In this document: in pieces, positions 34,645 through 47,134 of the stretch
How positions within the stretch are numbered: position 1 is the stretch's first letter
How the letters are laid out: every line of letters begins with the position of its first letter
Assembly (NCBI RefSeq): GCF_036669915.1
Contig: NC_089325.1
Location: 9,961,231-10,025,230 of the forward strand
Source: Pocillopora verrucosa
Lineage: Eukaryota > Cnidaria > Anthozoa > Scleractinia > Pocilloporidae
Length of the DNA stretch: 64,000 bases
Direction of reading: 5' to 3'
Position numbers and translations under genes: made by a program
The notes under the pieces: generated by a model
Told to the model about the DNA's origin: nothing
Databases searched by the model: none
What the model saw: only the letters and a program-made list of their open reading frames with translations

Positions 34645-34648
34645 TTAA

Positions 34649-34980
34649 CTTGGCTGAAACAATGTGTTGATGAGGAGTTACTCATATGTAGGAACCGTTG
34701 AAAACGTTTTAATGATTTAAACATCAGTCAAATATCAGTCAAATCCTCCTCTCGCACGTGCATGACTTACAGGAATTTTACTTAGCTTTAGATTGGAATA
34801 CGTGATTCGTGCGTTGGCTAAAACAATGTGTTGATGAGGAGTTACTCACATGACGGAACCGTTGAAAAAGTTTTAATGATTTAAACATCAGTCAAATATC
34901 AGTCAAATCCTCCTCTCGCACATGCATGACTTACAGGAATTTTACTTAGCTTTAGATTGGAAATACGTGATTTGTGCGTT
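34649..34980. repeat. Two-copy 165-bp tandem repeat in unit 1
   Basis: TTGGCTGAAACAATGTGTTG at 34650 and TTGGCTAAAACAATGTGTTG at 34814 each lead into a block with TTTAATGATTTAAACATCAG and CTCTCGCAC(G/A)TGCATGACTT. The same pair exists in units 2 (about 42417-42745) and 3 (about 48527-48850). Unit 4 has one copy only (about 56300-56465), so the doubling is not universal. Non-coding. Confidence 0.8.
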
Positions 34981-35249
34981 GTTCTTTTTAAGAAAATATG
35001 ATGCCACGAAAAAAGGGAAATAGTTGTTTAGTTTTCCGGGACTTTTGTTCTTTTCCAAATGCAAGTTGAAAATTATTCGTTAGGAAATAAAGTTCAATCA
35101 TCCGACGAAGAACTGTTTGTAATATTGCACCTTTGACAAAGACAGTTGCAAAAAGTCTGATTTCTCGGTCTCTTGTAAGAACTTTCCACAGCTAACAAAC
35201 TGCAACTCCTATTGGTCAAATCTTTTAGAAGAGTTACATCTCCATTAAG

Positions 35250-35317
35250 ATGATTCCACGATTCATCATTTCGCCATTCTTCTTGCCAACGTTGTTATGG
35301 CGGCAGTACAAGGTAAG
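35250..35317 (+). pseudogene. Orphan signal-peptide exon, frameshifted copy (unit 1)
   Basis: Homologue of the open exon at 56735-56798 in unit 4. ATG at 35250, then ATTCCACGATTC as in unit 4, but one T is missing in CATTTCGCC (CATTTTCGCC in unit 4), so the hydrophobic frame is lost before the donor (TACAAG/GTAAGC). The same deletion is seen in units 2 and 3. No downstream coding exon remains. Confidence 0.5.
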
Positions 35318-35587
35318 CAAGCTTTCAGCAAAAATTACACAGTTCATGAGGTCTCAAGTGTCTATGACACAACATTTTTTAGCGTCTTCTTGTTGATAGC
35401 TGTATTCAGAATTTAAAATAATCGACCTTAGCGCTAAGTGACTTTTCCTTGACCATTTTTTACGCATTGAAAGTATCCCATTCAACGTGCGGCTCAAACG
35501 ATCAAGCATGTTACACAGCTGTGACGGCAGAAAACTGTGAAGACATGTCGGCAACTATGGTAGTAAAGGAAAAATAAAGAGGAGAGG

Positions 35588-35806
35588 ACGAACGTATTGC
35601 GTGGCAGGAGCGCCAAATGATGTAAGCTACAGGAATAATACATATACACTGGGGTTATTCTATACACTACTTTCCAAAGGATGTAGCTATACGGCCAAAA
35701 TGGACGCATTTCGATCGTCGACATCGGGGACATTTTACTCTTCAAAGTCCGCGTCGGCCTTATACTCCATCTCGGCTTCGAAAATGGCTGTTACAAAGGG
35801 TAACCA
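35588..35806 (+). pseudogene. Decayed THAP-like zinc-finger fragment (unit 1)
   Basis: The frame reads TYCVAGAPNDVSYRNNTYTL, as in the THAP start (Y-C-V-A-G). In sister copies the next part reads HYFPKD and PKWT, matching the THAP xHxFPkD..kW block. Here frameshifts break it, and a later frame shows FEN/GCYK remnants of the terminal HF block. The second zinc cysteine is not present. Either a host THAP gene or a P/Kolobok-type transposase fragment captured in the tandem unit. Confidence 0.5.
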
Positions 35807-36262
35807 ACCCTAGATAATAATACCGAAAAAAACTGGAGAAGTGTAAGAACGTATCTTAATAAACACTCTGATATATCGCATAACATTTACGTCGCATCGT
35901 AATTCCTTCCATATTCCTGTCCTTTATTGCATTCCACTGTACTGCTACCGTAACTCGCTACAGCTGGAGAAAGGCTCCAAATCTTTACTAAGAATTGCAA
36001 ATAATATAACTTAAGTCTAAAACGGTTTTCAGCCGGGGAAAGTTTCCAAGTCTTCACTAAAAATTACACATAATATAACTAAAAGTCCACAACGTTTTAT
36101 GCTCACTCGAGCTCTTGATCAATGACTGATCTTGAGCCCAAAAATTCTCACCCTAACAAGCTTTTTTAAAAAAATATTAAGCAGTTTTTTCAATCAACTT
36201 TAAAACAGCAATCTAGTGCTGATTGTTTCTTTTAACCAAACACGACAGATTGTGTGCATTAC
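35807..36262. other. Non-coding spacer of unit 1
   Basis: Contains two similar AT-rich segments: CTGGAGAAAGGCTCCAAATC and CGGGGAAAGTTTCCAAGTC, each followed by TTCACTAA or TTACTAAG and AATATAACTTAAG/AATATAACTAAAAG. Repeated in units 3 and 4; deleted in unit 2. Probably the 3' flank of the patatin gene copies. Confidence 0.5.
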
Positions 36263-37945
36263 TTAGATCTTTGTTTCGTCAACATTCTCTACACGAATGT
36301 GATCTACATTGATCACTTGAGCTGATTGTTCCCTCAGAAATTCAGCAGCTTTTGCCTCCAAACATGCGCGATAGCCTTCTCTATGATAAGCAGCAAACAT
36401 TACTGGCGTGTAGAATTGATTCGAAGTAGAATGCTGCGGAAATGCTCCACAAATCCCCACTGAAAAACCCCAAACCTACAAGCGTCACCATGACAACACT
36501 CGCAGCAACAGAACGTCAGCCTGTCGACCTCCTTGGCATGAAGCTCTGGTCCAGTTCCCCGATGCCCCTCATCAAGATTCTCCTTCCAAGCCTCCTTCCA
36601 CGTCATAGATTGCGTCATCTTAATTCCCTTATTGGGGTGTCTAGGAGCAATGAAAAGCACCTCTGCCTCACCGACCATGTGGTCGCCGTCTCCTTCTGGA
36701 TCTCTGTCAAAGTATTGGACTTTGAACCTTGGGATAATAAAATCTTTCCTTTAAATATTAATAGACTGTCTGACTTTTAAGACGAGCAAGCTTCTTTCCA
36801 GATTTAACTGTAGGTTTTACGAATTGCCTAGAGTGTTTCTTTAATCGTGCAAACTTAAGAGTGCGTTTCGATTGTGGGATGTTGGACAAAACTTAACAAA
36901 GGTGCGGAGGAACAATTTGAAAAAGTGTCAGGTGGGGGGGACTTATCATAAACTAAGCCAAACGCATATCTTAGGAGCCAATTGGAACTCAAACGTACAA
37001 ACTGTTTGAAGCGCGGAAAGAGGCAAGGGACCTAGTAGGTCGCCATTGTTTTTAGTTTTGCATCTGAATGACCGGAGGAATGGCGCGCACATTCCTCGCC
37101 AAGAGCAGAGGGGTAGTAAAACACCAGTCCCAGTCACTGTTAAGTCTCAATGAAAAAAACCGCTTGACTACATTTTTCGGATTGGTCCAAAAACTTTGTT
37201 CAGCTAATACTAAGTATTTCCAACTAAATTGAAATGAGACGTTTGTGCGCAGCACCTTAAATGAAAGCGGTTAAACAACACTTCATATTAGTGAGTTTTC
37301 GTGCAACATACAAGTTAGCTGAACCTTAAAAACTAAGTCACAAACCTGTAACTCCTAGGTTGGTTTCCGGGACTTCTCTCCACAAAGTTTATTCGAATGT
37401 CTTCATTGATGTCTCGACCATCCATTCCTGTAAATGAACATCTCAGTTTTTTCCTGGCCATTTCGAGCGCGTTCATCAAGGTGTTACAAAACGCTTGTTC
37501 TGAAGCCGCACATCCACCATAAACAGAGATGATCCTTTTCAGTCTGAGTCTCAGAAGAGGCAAGATTCCAAGGTTTTCAACATGACCACCATCATTTAGA
37601 CGCAACACAGGAGGGGGACTGGGCCCAAGGTTTAGTATCCCGAGTGTTTACCGAACATAACTGATGTAAGGTATGTGGACAGCAAAACATCTGACGAAAA
37701 AAAAACAGCACTGATCACAAAACGACTTTCCTCTCCATAAAAAATTTTGAAAATTTTCATCGAAACTTTTCTAGAAATCAGATGCGACAAATCTTTCACC
37801 TGTGGTGTGTATGGCTTTTAGTGTAAAAGGCTAGCCAGTATTAGCTGTTCAACTTATTGGTTAGGGTCAAAGCGCACTAAAAGCAAGTGTATACGTGCGT
37901 GCCTTTCGGTCATCACTGCGCCAGCAGTGTTCGTTCCCTCCTTTT
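36263..37945 (-). pseudogene. Partial patatin-like gene copy, 3' exons only (unit 1)
   Basis: Minus-strand homologues of exon 6 (about 36728-36263) and exon 5 (about 37692-37345) of the intact gene at 57716-61872. Lesions: a frameshift near 36465-36475 inside the exon 6 copy, and TAA at 37650-37648 in the exon 5 copy where the intact gene reads AAA. Past 37860 the copy continues into the exon 4 border region, then jumps to a scrap of exon 3 (GCGCCAGCAG..CGTTCCCTCC at about 37919-37943) with exon 4 deleted. It cannot make an active lipase. The conserved DGGHVENLG block shows its origin. Confidence 0.8.
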
Positions 37946-38009
37946 GAACCTTGGGATAATAAAATCTTTCCTTTTTTTCTCCGTTCCGCTCTTCGCATTC
38001 TGGGACTGT

Positions 38010-38206
38010 TTTACTATGCAGGTTTTGACGTAATTCTGATCATCACGAAGCGAAATCGTGAGATTTTCAAGATGTTAATAACTCTGATAGTTGCATTTTA
38101 TGCCTGTTCCTTGCCGATAATCTATATAGTTTTCAACAGGAGTTTTCGCAGTTGTGTTAAGGAAGTTTTGTCGAAGCGCTATTGTTGTCAACTTGTGTCT
38201 GCTTGA
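38010..38206 (+). pseudogene. Truncated GPCR 3 copy with two in-frame deletions (unit 2)
   Basis: Matches GPCR 3 from TM5 (YAGF) to its stop. It lacks 99 bp (27022-27120; rest of TM5 and loop 3) and 114 bp (27187-27300, or equivalent within a CCGAT repeat; TM6 end to TM7 start). Both deletions keep the frame, so a short open frame ends at the same TGA (38204-38206). TM1-4 are absent, so it cannot be a receptor. About 38 bp upstream resemble patatin exon 1 (CTCTTCGCATTCTGGGACTG), showing a fusion of neighbours. Confidence 0.85.
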
Positions 38207-38700
38207 CTTAAATTACAAAGTGGAGACCAGTTTAAATGTAAAATTGGTTTCAGCGGACTGTCAAATTTCTTTAGTTAGTGAGAATACACTAAGTCTAAGT
38301 TGGGTTATTAACTACTTTCAGATTCTGCCAACGCGACTGGCTTCCTGTCCGTGAAGTTTAAAATATTTTAATAGCGTTTCTAATCAGTCCGATTCCTTGC
38401 TGCTATCAATTTTATGCGTTCATTATTTTGCATAATCTGAAAAGTCTCAGTTTACTCTCGTGAAATTGGTAATCGATAGTTAATTTGTTTCTTGCCATTG
38501 ATTGAGTTTACTTTATTCCCCTAAATTGAAGGGTCGACGGAAAAATCGCACCTGTGACCAAATCAGGCAAAGACAGCTGCGTAAACAATCCCATAATCCC
38601 ATAGTTCCTTTAACATCGCTACACGACTGTCTTTTTCCTGAAGCGTTAATTTCCTTGAGCATCTCACCGCAATCGTATCACTTAGAGACGTCTCTACGCC

Positions 38701-41019
38701 ATGATTTTCCAGTATTTCATTTTGAATGCTATTCTCGCTTCACTTACGATAGCATCAGTGGGTAAGAGATCTCCATCTCGTCATCTTGAATAAAGAAGAT
38801 GGGAGAAGCGCATTACAACTTATTGTACAAAAAGTTGTTTTTCAAGAATATTTATGTAGTTGTTGAACCTTTTGAAGACGTTAATTTAAGACGTTTTGAG
38901 TTGTTCTAGAACTGTCGATGAGGGGCTAAAACTATCATATGAAATGCTGACTCCCACTCATCGCTAATTACAAACGTTATATTTTGTTCTTATCATCGTT
39001 TCAGACCATCAAGCGCCGGTTTTTACGTATTGCCCAAAGTGCATCACAATGAAAGAAATCACAGAGCATGAGACCCGCGTTGACTGGTCTAGACCTAAAG
39101 CAACTGACGATTCTGGTGAGGAGCCCGAAATAATATGCAGCAGGCCAAGTGGAGACTTATTCCCTGTTCCCAGTACAACTGAAGTTGTTTGTACGGCGAG
39201 AGATTCCGCTGGTAATAGAGCCACTTGTAGCTTCAGGATCACTCTAAAACGTAAGCTGAAGCTCTTGCATTTGAATAAACAATTTCTCAAGATGATCTAA
39301 TTATGTAAAAGAAAAGGTTAGAATTTGGAAGTAACAGTTGATTGCGTGCTTTCGTTGTCCAGGTGAAAGTATTCCCGATAAGGGTGTTCTCGGTAACAAT
39401 AGCTGACAACGAGAAGCTTAGCTGAAGTCTAATAGTAACCCTTGACTCTAATGATGGTTTCTGCTTACGATGTCATAACATCAATCACCGTTGCCAACAG
39501 CAGTTCTTTTTAGGTTTACTCGAACCCAGGCCATTAGAATTTAAGATCAACAGGTTCAGTTTATACTGAAATATATAAGAGAGAAAACCACTTTTGTGCA
39601 GCATTATGCTGCCTGCTATCGAAGTATGAGTTATACCTTGACTAACCGAAAAATCTAAAATTCGACATCTTTACTACATTTTATATCTGTTAATTATGTC
39701 TACAATTCGAAAATAGAAGGTTAAGAAAATACGAAATTTCTACTTACTGGACTGGCAGGGCGGCATTTTAAAGGTCGGCGTCTTCTTTGCTACAATGATT
39801 TTATATTTTTTCTATCTTTTGTTGTCAACAGGAAAGGAGTGCTCCATTTTCGATCCTCCTCAAAACGGAGCTTTGGCGTGCAACAAGATTGGTGTAGAAT
39901 ATGTTTGCGCTGCGATGTGTCAAAATGACTTCGACTTCACTTTCAACCCCCCTTTACTGTACTTCTGTTCAAGTGGCCAATGGAATTTTTATGGACTCCC
40001 CAGCTTCCCGTACAGTACACAACTTCCGTGGCCTAATTGCACAAGTAAGTTTGTTGCCAAAGGACTGACCTGACGTTTCTGGGGTATTTTAAAACCCTTT
40101 GAATTGATAAACGTGGAAGTATGAACAAGAAAAGGTTATCAAATGAGAAGGGGGAGATTCATGTCATAAGGAGCTGTACGCGGGTACAAAACCCAAAAAG
40201 TGTAAAATCTTTGAGAGTGTCAAGAAGCCCGGAGAATGAGTAATATTTTTACAAAAAAATAGGGTATTACTATTACTAATTCAAGCCATATATTCACAAC
40301 AGAATCCCCTGTCTATATTTCCGCTCTCAATATGAAATATCTTAGGGACAAATTTTACTCAAGGGATATAAAAAACGAGTCGAATATGAATCATGCTATA
40401 TAAAGTAAGGTTAAAGTTTTGGATCCTAGACTGGAGAAACTGCTACACATTTTGGTTGTGCACCCCAGTCCTCCAAGAATCGGCTGTAAACAACACTAAG
40501 GCTCACTTGTTCGATGTATCAACAATTTTCAGGGATTGTCAATTCATTAAGAAACACTGAAAAAACATATTCAATAAAAACAATGTCAAAATAAACATGA
40601 CTGTTGAAGCACCTCTCCTAAATAAGTCAAAGCAGTTTCTATCAGATGCCTGATGACAAAAAGCATACACAAAATATATGTATTGCTTTGTTTGCTTCTC
40701 CACAAAATAACAAGGTATCCCTTCATTCTGAAAGTTAATATACTACCAATGTTTTCGGAAATGATAACAGCTACAGAGTCAATTTCACTTCAATCTCTTT
40801 CCTCCTTGTTTATTTGCAGGGACAGCAAATCCATCCACATTGAAGTTATATAATCTCCCTGGTTATTTCTTTGACGGTGACATCAACAATCCCAATGTCC
40901 TGCAAAGCGTTAAAGTAAATTTCATAAATTTGGCAACCTCGCCCTACATCCTTCCGTTTTTTTGTCAAGAGAAACCGGACGAGTGCAACGTTAAAACAGT
41001 TGAGGTGTATCATAAATAG
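38701..41019 (+). CDS. HYR-sushi secreted protein, copy 2, 239 aa
   Basis: Exons 38701-38761, 39005-39250, 39832-40044, 40820-41019, with the same borders, phases and length as copy 1. The signal peptide is identical to copy 1. The HYR exon differs from copy 1 by four bases (two replacements, I to T and H to R). The sushi exon differs at about ten residues, concentrated in the loop after QWNF (YGLPSFPYS against FGIPGLPYN). The C-terminal module has SPYILPFFCQEKP. The 3' UTR intron and AATAAA (41487-41492) are conserved. The gene lies downstream of a GPCR 3 fragment and converges on patatin pseudo-exons. Its closest relative by position and flank is copy 4. Confidence 0.85.
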
Positions 41020-43343
41020 GGCCGCTCAAAGTAAGAAAAATAACATGCACATATATGTTACAACCCCTTTAAGGAGAAGTATGTAGTAATCTGAATGGTT
41101 ACGTTACGCTTCATATATTCCGTGATAAAAAGTGAGGGAAGGAGTGGCCGTAGACTGTGCGTTTGTAAACTAAAGAAAATAAAAACATTGACCTGTCTTG
41201 TTGTTGACTGTTTTGAACGACTGATAGATTTAAACTATAACAGTTATCTTGTTCGTTTTTCGATTTCTATGCGAGGTAAGTGATGTCAAACAATTGTTAG
41301 CCAAACATTTCAGCTCAAAATTCCGCGACGAAAGAGATTTAAGATGAAATGACGGATAACTTGGAAAAAGACGTTTGGGAGAACTAACCAAAATAAAATT
41401 GAAAATAATCTCTGATTTTACTTTCTATTTACAGGCTCACAAGAAAACTTGGGTAATTTCAAGAACACGACCTCCTGTCCATGTTCAATAAAGATAAATC
41501 TAATGTCAAATGGAGAATCTGTACTTTATTTACATATATGATATCAGTCGTCCAGTCTAAAAGAGAGCGGATTGATGACGAGCGCGACCAAGTCGCTATG
41601 GGTTTTTAGCATTTCTTTTGATTGGTTAAGAATGACACAAGTTTCCTGGACTAGTTACAGAGGGAAGTTGAGCAGAAGCAATGTTATCGTGAATTACTTT
41701 CGACATTCACTATAAATTACTCTGTCGTAATTAACCCCTGAGTGACCAAGACAGAATTTTCCTTTCAAAATAGGGGAAATAATGATTAAGCAGACGAGTC
41801 ATGCATGAGAAGAGGAATAAATATCAATTAGGGAATCACTCCTTGATCCAATATCAAAGTCTTCGAACTAACAATCAAAGAATTGTATGAAAAAAAGTGA
41901 GGAGAATTACTAATTAAATTTTGGGAGTGAATGGGTCCTCCAAATTTTCCTTACAGTTAGAATAACTGAAATCACAGAGGACGGAAATATTGAAATTCCT
42001 TTAAAAAAGGTCCTTACACGAGAAATCTTTTTTTAAAATGAAGAATAATACATATGAAATGTATATAATATTATCATCAGATGGTTTAGTCAAACACAAG
42101 CGATCGGCTGAGAAAATAACGTCAAAGCCGAGAAGTTATTTTGATTTATGAATCAATCATTAGTACTTATAAACAGGGCTGCAAAAATTTGGGATTGAAT
42201 GCTCCAAAAAAAATTTCACAGACTTACGTACCAATTTTGAACATTAAACTTATCTATCAAACTATCAGCCTGTGCCAAAAGGGTAAATAGTCCTCTCATA
42301 CAAAAACCATCGTAACATCTAAAGGGATTTCTGACCAAACGATATGGGCCTGAAAATATTTTTCGTGGCATATTTGTAGCCTCAAAATTTACTTCTAGGC
42401 GAATTATTATCTTAACTTGGCTAAAACAATGTGTTGATGAGAAGTTACTCATATGACGGAACCGTTGAAAACGTTTTAATGATTTAAACATCAGTCAAAT
42501 ATCAGTCAAATCCTCCTCTCGCACGTGCATGACTTACAGGAATTTTACTTAGCTTTAGATTGGAAATACGTGATTCGTGCGTTGGCTAAAACAGTGTGTT
42601 GATGAGGAGTTACTCATATGACGGAACCGTTGAAAAAGTTTTAATGATTTAAACATCAGTCAAATATCAGTCAAATCCTCCTCTCGCACATGCATGACTT
42701 ACAGGAATTTTACTTAGCTTTAGATTGGAAATACGTGATTTGTGCGTTGTTCTTTTCAAGAAAATATGATGCCACGAAAATAGGGAAATAGTTATTTAGT
42801 CTTCCGGGACTTTTGTTCTTTTCCAAATGCAAGTTGAAAATTATTTGTTAGGAAATAAAGTTCACTCATCCGACGAAGAACTGTTTGTAATATTGCACCT
42901 TTGACAAAGACAGCTGCAAAAAGTCTGATTTCTCGGTCTCTTGTAAGAACTTTCCACAGCTAAACTGCAACTCCTATTGGTCAAATCTTTTAGAAGAGTT
43001 ACATCTCCATTAAGATGATTCCACGATTCATCATTTCGCCATTCTTCTTGCCAACGTTGTTATACGGGCAGTACAAGGTAAGCAAGCTTTCAGCAAGAAT
43101 TACACAGTTTATGAGGTCTTAAGTGTCTATGACACAACATTTTTTAGCGTCTTCTTGTTGATAGCTGTATTCAGAATTTAAAATAATCGACCTTAGCGCC
43201 AAGTGACTTTTCATTGACCATTGAAAGTATCCCATTCAACGTGCGGCTCAAACGATCAAGCATGTTACACAGCTGTGACGGCAGAAAACTGTGAAGACAT
43301 GTCGGCAACTATGGTAGTAAAGGAGAAATCAAGAGGAGAGCAC
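41020..43343. other. 3' UTR and duplicated spacer of unit 2
   Basis: Spliced 3' UTR with AATAAA at 41487; the empty transposon site TTAA at 42412-42415; the 165-bp doublet at about 42417-42745; and a frameshifted orphan signal-peptide exon near 43015-43078. No coding gene. Confidence 0.6.
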
Positions 43344-43555
43344 GAACGTATTGCGTGGCAGGAGCGCCAAATGATGTAAGCTACAGGAATAATACACATA
43401 CACTGGGTTTTTCTATATACTACTTTCCAAAGGATGTAGCTATACGGCCATAATGGACGCATTTCGATCGTCGACATCGGGGAGATTTTACTCTTCAAAG
43501 TCGTCGGCCTTATACTCCGTCTTGGCTTCGAAGACGGCTGTTACAAAGGGTAACC
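43344..43555 (+). pseudogene. Decayed THAP-like fragment (unit 2)
   Basis: Starts at ERTYCVAGAPNDVSYRNN like the other copies, then loses frame at the THTLG position. Later frames show TAIRP(K/*) and FEDGCYKG remnants (TTCGAAGACGGCTGTTACAA at about 43525-43550). An in-frame stop is present in the PKW block (CCATAATGG). Non-functional. Confidence 0.5.
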
Positions 43556-43672
43556 AACCCTAGATAATAATACCGAAAAAAATGGAGAAGTATAAGAACG
43601 CATCTTAAAAAAACACTCTGATATATCGCATAACATTTACGTTGCATGGTAATTCTTTCCATAAACCTGTCC

Positions 43673-45157
43673 TGGAAATGCTCCACAAATCCCCTCTGGA
43701 AAACACCTACAAGGGTCACCATGACAACACTCGCAGCAGCAGAACGTCAGCCTGTCGACCTCCTTGGCATGAAGCTCTGGTCCAGTTCCCCGATGCTCCT
43801 CGTCAAGATTTTCGTTAATGTCACTTAATGCCTCCTTCCACGTCATAGGTTACGTCATCTTAATTCCCTTATTAGGGTGTCTAGGAGCAATGAAAAGCAC
43901 CCCTGCCTCACCGACCACGTGGTCGCCGTCTCCTTCTGGATCTTTGTCAAAGTATTGGACTTTGAACCTTGGGATAATAAAATCTTTCCTTTAAATATTG
44001 GTAGACTGTCAGACTTGTAAGACAAGCAAGCTTCTTTCCGGATTTAACAGTAGGTTTTACGAATTGCCTAAGAGTGCGTTTCGATGGTGGGATGTTGGGC
44101 AAAACTTAACAAAGGCGCAGAGGAACAATTTGAAAAAGTGTCAGGTGGGGGGGACTTATCATAAACTAAGCCAAACGCATATCTTAGGAGCCAATTGGAA
44201 CTCAAACGTACAAACTGTTTGAAGCGCGGAAAGAGGCAAGGGACTTAGCAGGTCACCATTGTTTTTAGTTTTGCATCTGAATGGCCGGAGGAATGGCGCG
44301 CACATTCCTCGCCAAGAGCAGAGGGGTAGTAAAACACCAGTCCCAATCACTGTTAAGTCTCAATGAAAAAAAAACCGCTTGACTACATTTTGCTGATTGG
44401 TCCAAAAGCTTTGTTCAGCTAATACTAAGTATTTCCAACTAGTTTGAAATGAGACGTTTGTGCGCAGCATCTCAAATGAAAGCGGTTAAACATCACTTCA
44501 TATTACTAAGTTTTCGTGCAACATATAACACAGCTGAACCTAAAAACTAAGTCACCAACCTTTAACTCCTAGATTGGTTTCCGGGACTTCTCTCCACAAA
44601 GTTTATTTGAATATCTTCATTGATGTCTCGACCATCCATTCCTGTAAATGAACATCTCAGTTTTTTCCTGGCCATTTCGAGCGCGTTCATCAAGGTGTTA
44701 CCAAACGCTTGTTCTGAAGCCGCACATCCACCATAAACAGAGATGATCCTTTTCAGTCTGAGTCTCAGAAGAGGCAAGATTCCAAGGTTTTCAACATGGC
44801 CGCCATCACTCAGACGCAACACAGGAGGAGGACTGGGCCCAAGGTTTAGTATCCCGAGTGTTTTCCCAACATAACTGTGATGTAAGGATGTAAGGTATGT
44901 GGACAGCAAAATATCTGACGAAAAAAAAAACAGCACTCATCACAAAACGACTTTCCTCTCCATAACAAATTTTGAAAATCTTCATCGAAACTTTTCTAGA
45001 ACTCAGAGGCTTAGGGTCAAAGCGCACTAAAAGCAAGTGCATATGTGCGTGCCTTTCGCTCATTAGGGAACAGGACCATAGACGTCTTTAGATGCGGATG
45101 GTACCCAGACGTTGAAAGTTCTTCTTGCTGTCGCTTATTACGAGTAATTTGTTACCA
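43673..45157 (-). pseudogene. Partial patatin-like gene copy (unit 2)
   Basis: Exon 6 copy (about 43973-43673) lacks its 3' third: homology stops at CATTTCCA, where the sequence jumps to the THAP spacer. Exon 5 copy (about 44925-44572) has a small duplication (GATGTAAGGATGTAAGG) at about 44880-44897 that shifts the frame. About 45003-45157 is the exon 4 copy, cut at its upstream end where it meets HYR copy 3. Its WKEALSDINENLDE block matches the intact gene, unlike units 1 and 3, which carry a 12-bp shorter version. Confidence 0.8.
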
Positions 45158-47134
45158 AGGTGATCACAATGAAAGAAATCACAGAGCCTCAGACCCGCGT
45201 TGACTGGTCTAGACCTAAAGCAATTGACGATTCTGGTGAGGAGCCCCGAATAATATGCAGCAGGCCAAGTGGAGACTTATTCCCTGTTCCCAGTACAACT
45301 GAAGTTGTTTGTACGGCGACAGATTCCGCTGGTAATAGAGCCACTTGTAGCTTCAGGATCACTCTAAAACGTAAGCTGAAGCTCTTGCATTTTAATAAAC
45401 AATTTCTCAAGATGATCTAATTAAGTAAAAGAAAAGGTTAGAATTTGGAAGTAACAGTTGATTGCGTGCTTTCGTTGTCCAGGTGAAAGTATTCCCGATA
45501 TGTCTGTTCTCGGTAACAATAGCTGACAACGAGAAGCTTAGCTGAAGTCTAATAGTAACCCTTGACTCTAATGATGGTTTCTGCTAACGATGTCATAACA
45601 TCAATCACCGTTCCCAACATCAGTCCTTTTTAGGTTTACTCGAACCCAGGCCATTAGAATTCATGATCAACAGATTCAGTAACTGAAAATATATGAGAGA
45701 AAAACCGCTTTTGTGCAGCATTATGCTGCCTGCTATCGAAGTATGAGTTACACCTTGACTAACCAAAAAATCTAAAATTCGACATCTTTACTATATTTTA
45801 CATCCATCAATTATGTCTACAATTCGAAAATAGAAGGTTAAGAAAATACGAAATTTCTACTTACTGGACTGGAAGGGCGACATTTTAAAGTCGGCGTCTT
45901 CTTTGCTACAATGATTTTATATTTTTTCTTTCTTTTGTTGTCAACAGGAAAGGAGTGTCCCATGTTCGATCCTCCTCAAAACGGAGCTCTGGCGTGCAAC
46001 AAGATTGGTGTAGAATATGTTTGCGCTGCGATGTGCCAAAATGACTTCGACTTCACTTTCAACCCCCCTTTACTGTACTTCTGTTCAAGTGGCCAATGGA
46101 ATTTTTTTGGAATCGGCTTACCGTACAGCACACAACTTCCATGGCCTAATTGCTCAAGTAAGTTTGTTGCCAAAGGACTGACCTGACGTTTCCGGGGTAT
46201 TTTAAAAACCCTTTAAATTGATAAACGTAGAAGTACGAACAAGAAAAGGTTATCAGCTGAGAAGGGGGAGATTCATATCATAAAGAGTTGTACGCGGGTA
46301 CAAAACCCAAAAAGTGCAAAATCTTTGAGAGTGTCAAGAAGCCCGGAGAATGAGTAATATTTTTACAAAAAAAATAGGGTATTACTATTACTAATTCAAG
46401 TCATATATTCACAACAGAATCCCCTGTCTATATTTCCGCTCTCAATATGAAATATCTTAGGGACAAATTTTACTCAAGGGATATAAAAATAGGGGTCGAA
46501 TATGAATCATGTTATATAAAGTAAGGTTAAAGTCTTGGATCCTAGACTGGAGAAACTGCTACACATTTTGGTTGTGCACCCCAGTCCTCCAAGAATCGGC
46601 TGTAAACAACACTAAGGCTCACTTGTTCGATGTATCAACAATTTTCAGGGATTGTCAATTCATTAAGAAACACTGAAAAAACATATTCAATAAAAACAAT
46701 GTTAAAATACCATGACTGTTTAAGCACCTCTCCTAAATAAGTCAAAGCAGTTTCTATCAGATGCCTGATGACAAAAAGCATACACAAAATATATGTATTG
46801 CTTTGTTTGCTTCTCCACAAAATAACAAGGTATCCCTTCATTCTGAAAGTGAATATACTACCAAGGTTTTCGGAAATGATAACAGCTACAGAGTCAATTT
46901 CACTTCAATTTCTTTCCTCCTTGTTTATTTGCAGGGACAGCAAATCCATCCATATTGAAGTTATATAATCTCCCTGGTTATTTCTTTGATGGTGACATCA
47001 ACGATCCTAATGTCCTGCAAAGCGTTAAAGTAAATTTCATGAATTTGGCAACCTCGCCCTACATCCCTCCGTTTTTTTGTAAACTGAAACCGGACGAGTG
47101 CAACGTTAAAACAGTTGAGGTGTATCATAAATAG
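45158..47134 (+). pseudogene. HYR-sushi gene copy 3, 5'-truncated
   Basis: Exon 1 (signal peptide) and about the first 50 bp of exon 2 are missing. Homology begins within exon 2 at about 45160, directly fused to patatin exon 4 antisense sequence. Exon 2 remnant to 45370, exon 3 at 45948-46157 (one codon shorter: FFGIGLPYS), exon 4 at 46935-47134 with stop, and AATAAA at 47602. All remaining splice sites are intact. An ATG at 45169 could start a protein without a signal peptide, so secretion is not expected. Against copy 2 the exon 2 remnant has six base changes, all replacements (H-P, E-Q, T-I, E-R, R-T). Confidence 0.75.

Noticed and set aside
37895-38206. 103-codon chimeric frame (patatin antisense joined to GPCR3 remnant), also at 51770-52081
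   Set aside because: No ATG until the GPCR part, no signal or full membrane bundle; shared only because the fragment was duplicated. Kept as a pseudogene, with a transcript check suggested.
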